Positions 34,902 to 42,149 of a stretch of DNA of 64,000 nucleotides are shown here, one piece after another. Below the pieces are notes generated by a model, which saw only the letters and a program-made list of their open reading frames with translations, was not told where the DNA came from and ran no database searches. Location of the stretch: the NCBI GenBank assembly GCA_016787085.1, contig JAEUVJ010000039.1:1-64000 (forward strand), read 5' to 3'. Within the stretch, counting starts at the first letter, position 1; each line of letters begins with the position of its first letter. Origin of the DNA: Chitinophagaceae bacterium. GTDB lineage: Bacteria > Bacteroidota > Bacteroidia > Chitinophagales > Chitinophagaceae. The position numbers and the translations under genes are program-made.

Positions 34902-36137
34902 TTAATTATATTTTTTTCCGGCTTCAGACATGGTGGCTGAAACAAACGGTATATGCGTTCCTTTGAGTAAAACATTCCAGTAAATCCAACGGAAGGCCAG
35001 TTTACCTAAATGATTCATCCGGCTTTCTTTTAACAATCTCAGCGGGCCTACACCTGCAAACGGGAATGTTCCTTCCACCGGTTCATGTGTATAATTGAAA
35101 TCAATAAGCAATGCTTTGCCATTACCTGTCTCGATAAAGCAATTGGCATGCCCATCAAATTCCTCTTTGAGCGGTTCACCTTTGACAAACCGCAGAATGT
35201 TCTCTGTCAGTATTTCTGCTTCAAAGTGGGCTACAGACCCTGCTTTAGATGCCGGTATATTACTGGCATCACCAAGAACAAACACGTTGGCATATTCTTT
35301 TGACTGCAGGGTTGCCTTATGCGTGGGTACATAATTCAGGTCATCTCCCATTCCTGATCTAGCCATTACTTCATCCCCTTTGTTTGTCGGAACAGTTACC
35401 AATATATCAAACGGGATAGCCTTTCCTCCGTAATCCACGATCTCTTTTGTTTCATTATCCACATGCTCAATGGCAAAATCGCTTTCTATATTAATATGCT
35501 TCTCATGCAGCAGATGCTCCAGTGCTTCAGTCGCTTTGGGTTTGGTAAAGGCTCCGCTCAGCGGGGTCACATAGGTGATCTCAACTTTATCCCGCATGTG
35601 CTTATGCTTGAAGTAAGAATCAGCCAGGAAGGCAAATTCCAGCGGAGCTACGGGGCATTTGATCGGCATCTCGGTAATATGCACTACTAGATTCCCCCCT
35701 TCCCAGTCTCTTAACTTATTTCGTAAGGCCAGGGCCCCTTCAAAAGTGTAAAAATCAAAAACAGACTTTTGCCATTCACCTCCTTTCATACCCTCAATTT
35801 CTTCCGGAGCTATCTTGGCTCCGGTGGCCACTATCAATACATCATAATTCAGTTCGTTACCATCTGCCATTTTCACTTTATTCTCTTTCGGTAACACTTT
35901 ATTGATCTGGCCTTTTACCAGGCATACACCTTTCGGAACGAACTCTTCGATATGCTTTACAATATCCTCCGGCGTGTATATATCAAAGGGCAAAAAAAGA
36001 TATCCGGGTTGATAATGGTGCTCTTCTCTTTCATCTACGATGCTTATCTGCCATTCTGGTTTCTTCAGGTGATGGTTCAGGTGATTAGCCATCATGGTGC
36101 CGGCGGTTCCCGCCCCTAAGATCACGAGATGTTTCAT
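34902..36137 (-). CDS. Sulfide:quinone oxidoreductase-like FAD flavoprotein
   Basis: A 411-residue flavoprotein of the SQR/NDH-2 family. The FAD-binding GAGTAGTMMANHL motif is at residues 8-20, the second glycine motif ATGAKIAPEEIEG at about 104-116, and the FAD motif VFVLGDASNIPASKAG at about 285-300. Cysteines C161 (in IKCPVAP) and C333 (in HANCFIETG) match the disulfide/persulfide pair of SQR; C72 is a third. It should oxidise H2S to sulfane sulfur and pass electrons to quinone at the membrane. It heads the sqr-tusE-dsrE operon. Its promoter region (36138-36378) contains a perfect Crp/Fnr-type palindrome shared with the divergent dps gene. Confidence 0.86.
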   Translation of the reverse strand: MKHLVILGAGTAGTMMANHLNHHLKKPEWQISIVDEREEHHYQPGYLFLPFDIYTPEDIVKHIEEFVPKGVCLVKGQINKVLPKENKVKMADGNELNYDVLIVATGAKIAPEEIEGMKGGEWQKSVFDFYTFEGALALRNKLRDWEGGNLVVHITEMPIKCPVAPLEFAFLADSYFKHKHMRDKVEITYVTPLSGAFTKPKATEALEHLLHEKHINIESDFAIEHVDNETKEIVDYGGKAIPFDILVTVPTNKGDEVMARSGMGDDLNYVPTHKATLQSKEYANVFVLGDASNIPASKAGSVAHFEAEILTENILRFVKGEPLKEEFDGHANCFIETGNGKALLIDFNYTHEPVEGTFPFAGVGPLRLLKESRMNHLGKLAFRWIYWNVLLKGTHIPFVSATMSEAGKKYN

Positions 36138-36286
36138 ATACTGTTTCTTTAAATGAACTAGGTTGAATTGCTCTGTAAAATTGGAGCGAATGCAAACATT
36201 CCTCTGCGAGTTCTGTCACAAAAACCGTTGAGTCATATCAGTTAACAAGATGATTCTGCTTTATTTCTCACCCTTTCCGGCTTTCT

Positions 36287-36300
36287 GTGATATTTATCAC
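36287..36300. promoter_or_regulatory. Crp/Fnr-type palindrome C between sqr-like and dps genes
   Basis: GTGATATTTATCAC flanked by T and A. Both GTGA/TCAC half-sites match exactly. The centre is about 113 bases before dps and 156 bases before the oxidoreductase. A weaker TTGA-N6-TCAG at 36228-36241 lies nearer the latter. Confidence 0.68.
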
Positions 36301-36373
36301 ATTCCGTCTCAGGAGCAGGAGTAAAATTCCTGCTGAAAAAACAATAATCATTTTTTTGCCTGATGGGTCTTCA

Positions 36374-36381
36374 TAATTTTG
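36374..36381 (+). promoter_or_regulatory. Putative -7 element of dps
   Basis: TAATTTTG matches TAnnTTTG. A TTTG ends at 36358, giving a 15-base spacer, slightly shorter than usual. Confidence 0.4.
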
Positions 36382-36405
36382 AAGGACATTTTTAAAAGAT
36401 CATAT

Positions 36406-36879
36406 ATGAAAACAAACAGGATCGGATTAGATGCTGCCATTTCAAAAAAACTTGCAGACAAACTCAATACCCTGCTGGCTAATTTCCAGATATTCTACAT
36501 CAATTCACGGGGGTTTCACTGGAATATAAAAGGAGAAAAATTCTTTGAGCTGCATGTAAAATTTGAAGAACTGTACACTGACGTTCAGCTCAAAGTGGAT
36601 GAGGTAGCGGAGAGAATACTTACTCTCGGCCACACACCCGGTCACTCCTATTCTGAATACCTGCAGCATTCTGCCATTCAGGAAAAAACAAATGTGACTG
36701 ACGGAACAGAAGCGGTAAAGTCCATTGTGAGTTCGTTCGGTGTATTGCTGGAAATAGAAAGAGATCTGCTCCGTCTTTCTGCAGATGCCGGCGATGAAGG
36801 TACCAACGCGTTGATGAGTGATTACATCCGGCAGCAGGAAAAACTGGTGTGGATGTATTCGGCTTATCTCGGCAAGTAA
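36406..36879 (+). CDS. dps: Dps family DNA-protection/iron-storage protein
   Basis: A 157-residue Dps protein, which forms dodecamers that oxidise and store iron and protect DNA. The inter-subunit ferroxidase motif is intact: NSRGFHWNI (His about 48), HVKFEELYTDVQLKVDEVAERI (His, Asp and Glu ligands about 60-81). ATG 36406 gives the standard start. The gene is divergent from the sqr-like gene and shares its Crp/Fnr-type palindrome, so iron protection and sulfide oxidation seem to be co-regulated (inference). Confidence 0.92.
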   Translation: MKTNRIGLDAAISKKLADKLNTLLANFQIFYINSRGFHWNIKGEKFFELHVKFEELYTDVQLKVDEVAERILTLGHTPGHSYSEYLQHSAIQEKTNVTDGTEAVKSIVSSFGVLLEIERDLLRLSADAGDEGTNALMSDYIRQQEKLVWMYSAYLGK

Positions 36880-36930
36880 GTTTTGCTCATTCGAGTATAC
36901 AACGATGTGTCATTTGTGCCACCTGTCAGG

Positions 36931-36944
36931 GTGATTTTTATCAC
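36931..36944. promoter_or_regulatory. Crp/Fnr-type palindrome D, upstream of the DUF2202 gene
   Basis: GTGATTTTTATCAC: complete GTGA-N6-TCAC. The centre is about 75 bases before the start codon and about 30 bases before a TATATTTA stretch that could be the -7 element. Confidence 0.7.
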
Positions 36945-37011
36945 AGGAAAATGGATGCCGGCTACCCTATATTTAAAGGCAAAATGAATTACTCACCTCT
37001 TTAATAAAGCC

Positions 37012-37620
37012 ATGAAACAATATTTTTTTGCACCAGTCTTCATGCTGGCCGCTATAAGTGCCATTACGCAGGAAAGTTCAATACTGAGCCAGCAGGAAAA
37101 GGGCGCCATCCTGTATATGCGGGAAGAAGAAAAGTTAGCAAGGGATGTCTATAATTTCCTCTTTGACAAATGGGAGGTTAATCCCTTTGGCAATATCCGG
37201 CACAGCGAGCAGGTTCACATGGATAGAATGAAAACACTGATAGAAGCCTATAAACTGGAAGATCCGGTAACAAAGAATAACGACAAACAAGGTATATTCA
37301 CCGATACTATTTTGCAAAAATATTACACCGAATTATCCGGCGCAGGCAGCGTTTCATTAACGGGGGCATTGAAAGCTGGCGCCAAAATAGAAGAGCTGGA
37401 CATCAAAGACCTGGATGAAAGAATAAAACAAACGAAGCAGCAGGGCATTATCGAAGTGTACAGCTATTTACGAATGGCATCTGAAAATCATCTACGGGCC
37501 TTTGTACGGCGTCTTAAAATGCAGGACATCAATTACGAACCGGTCATACTCAGCAAAGAAGAATTTGATAAGATCATACAATCAGAACATAACAGAGGTA
37601 GTGGAATGAGATGGAATTAA
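37012..37620 (+). CDS. DUF2202 ferritin-like protein, exported
   Basis: A 202-residue protein with an N-terminal signal-like hydrophobic segment (about 1-18) and a ferritin-like four-helix DUF2202 domain. Potential iron ligands are the Glu-rich MREEEKLARDVYN (about 36-48), SEQVHMDRM (about 64-72), and ASENHLRAF (about 157-165). Function in the family is not established; a di-iron centre is likely. It is expressed from a promoter with a perfect Crp/Fnr-type palindrome. It is followed after 3 bases by the haem-binding DUF3365 gene. Confidence 0.82.
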   Translation: MKQYFFAPVFMLAAISAITQESSILSQQEKGAILYMREEEKLARDVYNFLFDKWEVNPFGNIRHSEQVHMDRMKTLIEAYKLEDPVTKNNDKQGIFTDTILQKYYTELSGAGSVSLTGALKAGAKIEELDIKDLDERIKQTKQQGIIEVYSYLRMASENHLRAFVRRLKMQDINYEPVILSKEEFDKIIQSEHNRGSGMRWN

Positions 37621-37623
37621 ATT

Positions 37624-38226
37624 ATGCAACTTTTAAAAACTTCAACACCAGTCATGTTCAAATTGGTTTTGTTACTGACTTTTAGTGCAGCTATGATCGC
37701 TTCCTGCACCGGCAAAAAAGAAGCAGAAAATGAGGCGCTGTGGAAAAGCAAGGGCGACTCGCTGATCAGCCGCACTTTTGATACGCTCAGGAACACCCTG
37801 TTGAAAGCTATCGGGGAAAAAGGTTTGACCGGGGCCATTGCTTTTTGTAACACGGAAGCGGGTAAGCTTACCCATACATACGCTACTGAAGAGGTCACTA
37901 TCAGGCGTAGTTCCGATAAAACGAGGAATCCGGCCAATATACCTGACAGTCTTGAGCAAAAGATATTGTCCGTCTTTTATCAACAGATAAAGGATAAAAA
38001 AGAAGTGACCCCGGTATTTGAAAAAGATGCTGCAGGAAACCGTCATTATTTCAAACCCATCCTGCTCCAGTCTATTTGTCTCAATTGCCATGGCGACAGG
38101 GTAACACAAATTAAACCAGATGTATGGCAAGCCATTCAGCAGAAGTATCCTGCTGATTCAGCATTCAACTACAAAGAGGGTGATCTCAGGGGAATATGGC
38201 ACGTGGTCTTCAAAAAGGAAAAGTAA
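37624..38226 (+). CDS. DUF3365 (Tll0287-like) haem-binding lipoprotein
   Basis: A 200-residue lipoprotein with a lipobox ending IASC at about residue 28. The mature region matches DUF3365/Tll0287-like sensor domains, with a single c-type haem motif CLNCH at about 157-161 and an upstream GKGLTGAI-like segment with a cysteine (AFCNTEAG). These domains sense small molecules or redox state through c-type haem, often fused to signalling domains; here the domain stands alone. It is in one transcription unit with DUF2202. The start could also be the ATG 30 bases downstream. Confidence 0.83.
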   Translation: MQLLKTSTPVMFKLVLLLTFSAAMIASCTGKKEAENEALWKSKGDSLISRTFDTLRNTLLKAIGEKGLTGAIAFCNTEAGKLTHTYATEEVTIRRSSDKTRNPANIPDSLEQKILSVFYQQIKDKKEVTPVFEKDAAGNRHYFKPILLQSICLNCHGDRVTQIKPDVWQAIQQKYPADSAFNYKEGDLRGIWHVVFKKEK

Positions 38227-38239
38227 CTGATCCTACTGG

Positions 38240-38833
38240 TCATAGGCGCTGCCCGGTCATTCGTAAAACGGCAGCTTTCCCTTTATGAAAGCCCCCCTCA
38301 TCAAGCAGTATCTCCTGCTGCCCGCAACTTATCAAATGCAAAAAAGGGAAATCCTGGCAAAGCGATGGAGCATCATACAGAAGAGAAGTATCTTTTGGTC
38401 CGCCGCTTTTGAATTGCAGTTGCTCCGTGGCAAAAGCCTCGAGTACCAGGAAGCCCCCGGGTTTTATTGATTCATATATACTCTGATGAAACTTCTTTCT
38501 TACCGGCTCCGGCAGGTGAACAAAAATCAGGGCCACCGCATCATACTGTTTTGAAACCTTAAAATCTTCTATACTCTTTAAATCATAATTAATGAGCAAC
38601 CCCTGTTTTCGGGCAAAATCTATTGCCTTTTGCCTGGCCACTTCACTGAAATCAAATGCATCCACTTTCCAGCCTTTTGAAGCAGCATAAATAGCATTCC
38701 TGCCTTCCCCTTCTGCCGGAAGTAACAGTGCCCCCGGTTTATGAGTGTCAATGAACTGCTTAAAGAAAGTATTGGGCTTATATCCATACACCGTTTCATT
38801 TTCTGCATATCGCTGATCCCAGAACTGTTGCAT
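38240..38833 (-). CDS. Class I SAM-dependent methyltransferase (TehB-like)
   Basis: A 197-residue Rossmann-fold methyltransferase. The SAM-binding motif appears as LLLPAEGEGRNAIYAASKGW (about 36-55), followed by VDAFDFSEVA and a motif IV-like AVALIFVHLPEPVR. TehB-like enzymes methylate tellurite, selenite and thiol-type nucleophiles; in this neighbourhood a sulfur species is a plausible target, which is inference. It is convergent with DUF3365 (13 bases) and divergent from the TlpA-like gene. A Crp/Fnr-type palindrome lies about 55 bases upstream of its start. Confidence 0.82.
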   Translation of the reverse strand: MQQFWDQRYAENETVYGYKPNTFFKQFIDTHKPGALLLPAEGEGRNAIYAASKGWKVDAFDFSEVARQKAIDFARKQGLLINYDLKSIEDFKVSKQYDAVALIFVHLPEPVRKKFHQSIYESIKPGGFLVLEAFATEQLQFKSGGPKDTSLLYDAPSLCQDFPFLHLISCGQQEILLDEGGFHKGKAAVLRMTGQRL

Positions 38834-38880
38834 TTTATCAATCTTTTGACAAATTTGCAGAAGTATTTGCGTACATAAAG

Positions 38881-38894
38881 GTGATATTTATCAC
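38881..38894. promoter_or_regulatory. Crp/Fnr-type palindrome E between methyltransferase and TlpA-like genes
   Basis: GTGATATTTATCAC: complete GTGA-N6-TCAC and identical to palindrome C. The centre is about 55 bases from the methyltransferase start and 58 from the TlpA-like start, so it could serve both. Confidence 0.72.
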
Positions 38895-38944
38895 CCCCAT
38901 ATAGGGATCCGGGTGGCATATTGCATACTTAAATCACTTCTTAT

Positions 38945-39475
38945 ATGAAAAATACTTTAGCCGCTATCATTATTCTTGTCGTTTTTGCCGGCTGTAACAG
39001 CTCCACTGCAGAGAAAACTGCGGCCGTTAACTATGAGCCTACTGATGCGGCAAGGCCCTCCGCTGTGTCTGTACCGGGCCTTCCCTCCTTCAATATGGTA
39101 AGTAGCAGCGGGCAAATGATTGATCTTTCCCAATACAAAGGCAAAAAGGTGTTTGTTAACCTTTGGGCTACCTGGTGCCCTCCCTGCCGGGCAGAGATCC
39201 CATCCATTCAACAATTGCACGCCAAGGCAGATAAGAGTAAAACAGTTTTTGTCATGCTTTCACTGGACAATGATTTTGAAACAGCTAAAAAGTTTGCTGC
39301 TAAAACAAAGATGAATCTTCCCGTTTTTTATCCGGCAGGCAATCTTCCTGAACTGTTCAATGTACAGGGGATACCGGTCACATATATTTTTAATGAAAAA
39401 GGAGAATTGATCCACCGGCAGGATGGCGCTGCGGATTACAGCACTCAGTACTATGCTGACCTGTTGAATCAATAA
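38945..39475 (+). CDS. TlpA-like thioredoxin-fold lipoprotein
   Basis: A 176-residue lipoprotein (lipobox VFAGC at about residues 15-19) with a TlpA/ResA-type thioredoxin fold. The active site is WATWCPPCR (about 72-80), followed by VMLSLDN and the cis-proline loop GIPVTY. It should reduce disulfides or persulfides outside the cytoplasm. Its promoter contains a perfect Crp/Fnr-type palindrome. A very strong bidirectional terminator follows. Confidence 0.9.
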   Translation: MKNTLAAIIILVVFAGCNSSTAEKTAAVNYEPTDAARPSAVSVPGLPSFNMVSSSGQMIDLSQYKGKKVFVNLWATWCPPCRAEIPSIQQLHAKADKSKTVFVMLSLDNDFETAKKFAAKTKMNLPVFYPAGNLPELFNVQGIPVTYIFNEKGELIHRQDGAADYSTQYYADLLNQ

Positions 39476-39491
39476 TAAAAATGGATTGTAT

Positions 39492-39530
39492 AAAAAAGCC
39501 ATGCCGGTTCATCACCGGCATGGCTTTTTT
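39492..39530. terminator. Strong bidirectional terminator
   Basis: A perfect 17-bp stem (39492-39508 / 39514-39530) with A6 at one end and T6 at the other, around a 5-base loop. It is placed between converging TlpA-like and thioredoxin genes. Confidence 0.95.
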
Positions 39531-39553
39531 ATTTTGCTTATGCTGAGTCCTCA

Positions 39554-39928
39554 TTAACCTTCGTTCTTTACGGGGGCCAGCAATTTTTCTTCGATCACTC
39601 TTTTAAAAACAGCTTTAGGAAATGCACCAGGCTGCATCATTGGTTCGCCATCGGCCCCGATGAAAATAAATGTCGGGATACTGCTTATACCAAATACCTG
39701 GGCAAGCTCCTGCTCAATTTCTGTATCTACTTTATAGACCAGCAGGCGGCCTGCATATTCTTCGGACAATTCTTCCAGCACAGGCGCTACCATTTTACAC
39801 GGCCCGCACCAGTCAGCATAAAAATCAATGATTGCCGGAAGTTCACCGAGGTATTTCCACTCTTTCTCCGTTTCGTAATTGAAAACCTTTTCTTTGAAAT
39901 CCTGCGTGGTCATTTGTACAGTTGCCAT
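39554..39928 (-). CDS. Thioredoxin
   Basis: A 124-residue cytoplasmic thioredoxin with active site DWCGPCK at about residues 40-46 and the cis-proline motif SSIPTFIF at about 82-89. No signal peptide. It has a complete Crp/Fnr-type palindrome 52 bases upstream, which is unusual for a housekeeping thioredoxin and suggests a role in reducing persulfides in this island. The upstream dioxygenase gene on the same strand is separated from it by a terminator. Confidence 0.93.
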   Translation of the reverse strand: MATVQMTTQDFKEKVFNYETEKEWKYLGELPAIIDFYADWCGPCKMVAPVLEELSEEYAGRLLVYKVDTEIEQELAQVFGISSIPTFIFIGADGEPMMQPGAFPKAVFKRVIEEKLLAPVKNEG

Positions 39929-39972
39929 GATAATTATTTGTACAAAATTACCGGTATTGCCAGATGTGCCGT

Positions 39973-39986
39973 GTGACAGCTATCAC
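39973..39986. promoter_or_regulatory. Crp/Fnr-type palindrome F, upstream of the thioredoxin gene
   Basis: GTGACAGCTATCAC: complete GTGA-N6-TCAC. The centre is about 52 bases from the thioredoxin start, directly after the terminator of the preceding gene. Confidence 0.7.
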
Positions 39987-40012
39987 AAAAAAGCCGGCCC
40001 ATCCGGACCGGC
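39987..40012 (-). terminator. Intrinsic terminator of persulfide dioxygenase copy 2
   Basis: On the minus strand, an 8-bp stem (one wobble) with a 4-base loop followed by six T, 22 bases after the stop codon. Confidence 0.88.
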
Positions 40013-40033
40013 CTCAGGTGCAGATAGTGATTG

Positions 40034-41458
40034 TCAAAGCATCGTTGTGGGTTCCTTATACATTGTCTTTTCAAGACCGGTCTGGCTTAAATCTTTATAA
40101 CCACCACGGATATTGACAAGATCCGTAAATCCCCTTGACTTGAGGATGGATATCATAATGACAGAACGATACCCGCCTGCACAATGGACAAAATATTTTT
40201 TATGCCTGTCGATCAAAGACATATTTTGATTGATAAGATCAAGAGGGAAGTTCTCTGCGCCAACAAGATGCTCAGAATCATATTCGCTTTTGCGCCTGGC
40301 ATCCAGCAAATGTATATGCAGGCTGTCCATTTCATAGAGGATATCAAAATCTTTCGCACTGATCTCTTTTACAACATCCGTATCATAACCCGCTTCCTTC
40401 CATGCGGCAATTCCTCCCTGCAAGTAACCGATGGTATTATCATACCCCACTCTTGAGAGGCGGATGACTACTTCTTCTTCCCGTCCTTCATCAGCCACAA
40501 ACAATATAGATTGTTTCAGGCTGGTCACCAGTGTACCCACCCAGGGTGCGAAATTGTCATCAATACCTATGAATATGGAACCAGGAATATGCCGGGCTAC
40601 AAAGGCCTCTTTGCTTCTTGTATCCAATACCACTGCATCCATTCTTTCCCATACCGCTTGAAATTCTTTAGCGGCCAGCGGACGCTTGCCCCTGGCAATG
40701 ATCTCATCCACACTCTCTATACCGCCCTTTACATTCATTAACACATTAAATGGGAAATACTGGGGAGGTTCTGTCAATCCCCCGGTCACTTCTTTAATGA
40801 ATTGCTCCCTGGTCATATTCGCCCGCAATGCATAATTCACTTTCTTTTGGTGCCCAAGCGTATCTGTTGTTTCCTTACTCATATTCTTACCGCAGGCACT
40901 GCCTGCTCCATGACCGGGATACACGACCACATGATCGGGCAGTGGCATGATCTTATTCCGAAGCGAATCAAACAACTGGCCGGCCAGAAAATCCGGTGTG
41001 ATTTCCACTTTCAATTTCTGCACAAGATCAGGGCGTCCGACATCGCCAATAAATAATGTATCCCCGGTAAAGATGGAATTCTCATTTCCCTTTTCATCTA
41101 TCAGCAAGTAGGTAGTTGACTCCATGGTATGCCCCGGGGTATGCAATACTTTGATTTGAACTTTACCGAGTTTCAGTATTTCTCCGTCTTTGGCAATATG
41201 AGCCGTATAACCCGGAGAAGCGGTAGGTCCAAAGATGATCGTGGCCCCTGTTTTCTTCGCCAGGTCAACATGCCCGCTTACGAAATCAGCATGAAAATGT
41301 GTTTCAAGAATGTACCTGATGGTCGCTCCATTCCTCTCAGCCCTTTCCATATAGGGTTTAGTTTCCCGCAGGGGATCAATAATGGCTGCCTCCCCATTGC
41401 TTTCTATATAATAAGCTGCTTCTGCCAGGCATCCGGTGTATATCTGCTCAACTTTCAT
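40034..41458 (-). CDS. Persulfide dioxygenase-rhodanese fusion (CstB-like), copy 2
   Basis: A 474-residue paralogue of the protein at 30686-32104, with the same order: metallo-beta-lactamase/persulfide dioxygenase domain (HFHADFVSGH, HTPGHTMES, GDTLFIGDVGRPDL, GSACGKN), an inactive rhodanese repeat (AspGluGlyArg in place of a Cys loop) and an active C-terminal rhodanese (HCAGGYRS). By eye the two copies are alike over their whole length but differ at many positions, so the duplication is not recent. Two of the palindromes (G and H) lie upstream of this gene, one of them only 6 bases from its start codon. Confidence 0.9.
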   Translation of the reverse strand: MKVEQIYTGCLAEAAYYIESNGEAAIIDPLRETKPYMERAERNGATIRYILETHFHADFVSGHVDLAKKTGATIIFGPTASPGYTAHIAKDGEILKLGKVQIKVLHTPGHTMESTTYLLIDEKGNENSIFTGDTLFIGDVGRPDLVQKLKVEITPDFLAGQLFDSLRNKIMPLPDHVVVYPGHGAGSACGKNMSKETTDTLGHQKKVNYALRANMTREQFIKEVTGGLTEPPQYFPFNVLMNVKGGIESVDEIIARGKRPLAAKEFQAVWERMDAVVLDTRSKEAFVARHIPGSIFIGIDDNFAPWVGTLVTSLKQSILFVADEGREEEVVIRLSRVGYDNTIGYLQGGIAAWKEAGYDTDVVKEISAKDFDILYEMDSLHIHLLDARRKSEYDSEHLVGAENFPLDLINQNMSLIDRHKKYFVHCAGGYRSVIMISILKSRGFTDLVNIRGGYKDLSQTGLEKTMYKEPTTML

Positions 41459-41463
41459 ATATC

Positions 41464-41477
41464 GTGATATTTATAAC
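41464..41477. promoter_or_regulatory. Crp/Fnr-type palindrome G next to the start of dioxygenase copy 2
   Basis: GTGATATTTATAAC: left half-site perfect, right half-site TAAC instead of TCAC. It lies 6 bases from the start codon, a position more consistent with repression or chance than activation. Confidence 0.4.
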
Positions 41478-41536
41478 GAGTTCGTTGTGAGTGAGAATAC
41501 TATTTACAAAGTACTGTCCTGCGATAAGCATTATAA

Positions 41537-41550
41537 ATGACATTTGTCAC
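41537..41550. promoter_or_regulatory. Crp/Fnr-type palindrome H upstream of dioxygenase copy 2
   Basis: ATGACATTTGTCAC: one mismatch from GTGA-N6-TCAC, with TGACA/TGTCA arms. The centre is about 85 bases from the dioxygenase start. Confidence 0.6.
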
Positions 41551-41642
41551 AGAAATGTTTGAGCAAGGTCATTATCGTAATAATTTGTGCGAAATGACTA
41601 TTCAGTGAACAGTTTAATAATGGACAAGACCAGCTCATTTCT

Positions 41643-41656
41643 GTAACAATTGTCAC
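41643..41656. promoter_or_regulatory. Crp/Fnr-type palindrome I upstream of the DUF2892 gene
   Basis: GTAACAATTGTCAC: one mismatch (GTAA for GTGA) with otherwise matching arms. The centre is about 56 bases before the DUF2892 start codon. Confidence 0.6.
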
Positions 41657-41704
41657 GAAGAAAGCCCTGCTTTACCCGGACTTTTGAGGGGAAATAAACG
41701 GAAC

Positions 41705-41959
41705 ATGCAATTAATTGAACGATTGAAAAGAGGCTGGACGCCTTTAAAATTCATCCGGGTTGGGCTGGGTGGCTTAATTTTGTACTCCTCTGTCCAAAAC
41801 GGGGAAATGACCGGGATCATTTTGGGTGGTTTGCTTACCGTATTCGCCCTGTTCACAGACGGAGTATGTTGTTCAAGCGCCTGTTCAGTTCCGGGCAACA
41901 AAAACAAAGTTTCACTGAAAGAAGAAGACGTTGAATATGAAGAGCTGGGTACTAAATAA
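41705..41959 (+). CDS. DUF2892 (YgaP-type) small membrane protein
   Basis: An 84-residue protein with two hydrophobic segments (about 20-35 and 38-53), matching the DUF2892 domain found in YgaP, where it is fused to a rhodanese. It has a Cys-rich turn GVCCSSACS after the second helix. ATG 41705 is preferred over an in-frame TTG 21 bases earlier. In this operon it may anchor or receive sulfane sulfur from the rhodaneses. Its 3' end overlaps the next gene by 23 bases. Confidence 0.78.
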   Translation: MQLIERLKRGWTPLKFIRVGLGGLILYSSVQNGEMTGIILGGLLTVFALFTDGVCCSSACSVPGNKNKVSLKEEDVEYEELGTK

Positions 41960-42149
41960 TAAATGGGTCATTGCCGGTGTTATCATCGGGGCTATAGGTG
42001 GTTTTTTATATTGGCAGCAGGTGGGTTGTAACAGCGGCACCTGCGCTATCACTTCCAAATGGCATAACAGCACCGGCTATGGCGCCCTGATGGGTGGTTT
42101 ATTGTTTAGCTTATTTAAAAAGGAAAAAAATGGAAACAGCAAGCAATAA
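41937..42149 (+). CDS. DUF6132-like small membrane protein
   Basis: A 70-residue protein with two hydrophobic segments separated by a short loop QVGCNSGTCAIT that carries a C-x4-C pair, followed by a basic tail. It matches the short DUF6132-type proteins of Bacteroidota. It overlaps the end of the DUF2892 gene by 23 bases and the start of the thioredoxin-like gene by 20 bases, a nested arrangement typical of translational coupling. Function unknown; a thiol or sulfur-handling role is suggested by context and the cysteines. Confidence 0.7.
   Translation: MKSWVLNNKWVIAGVIIGAIGGFLYWQQVGCNSGTCAITSKWHNSTGYGALMGGLLFSLFKKEKNGNSKQ

Noticed and set aside
36228..36241. TTGA-N6-TCAG as a tenth regulator site near the sqr-like gene
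   Set aside because: Two half-site mismatches from the GTGA-type consensus, so I mention it only as a weak candidate beside palindrome C.
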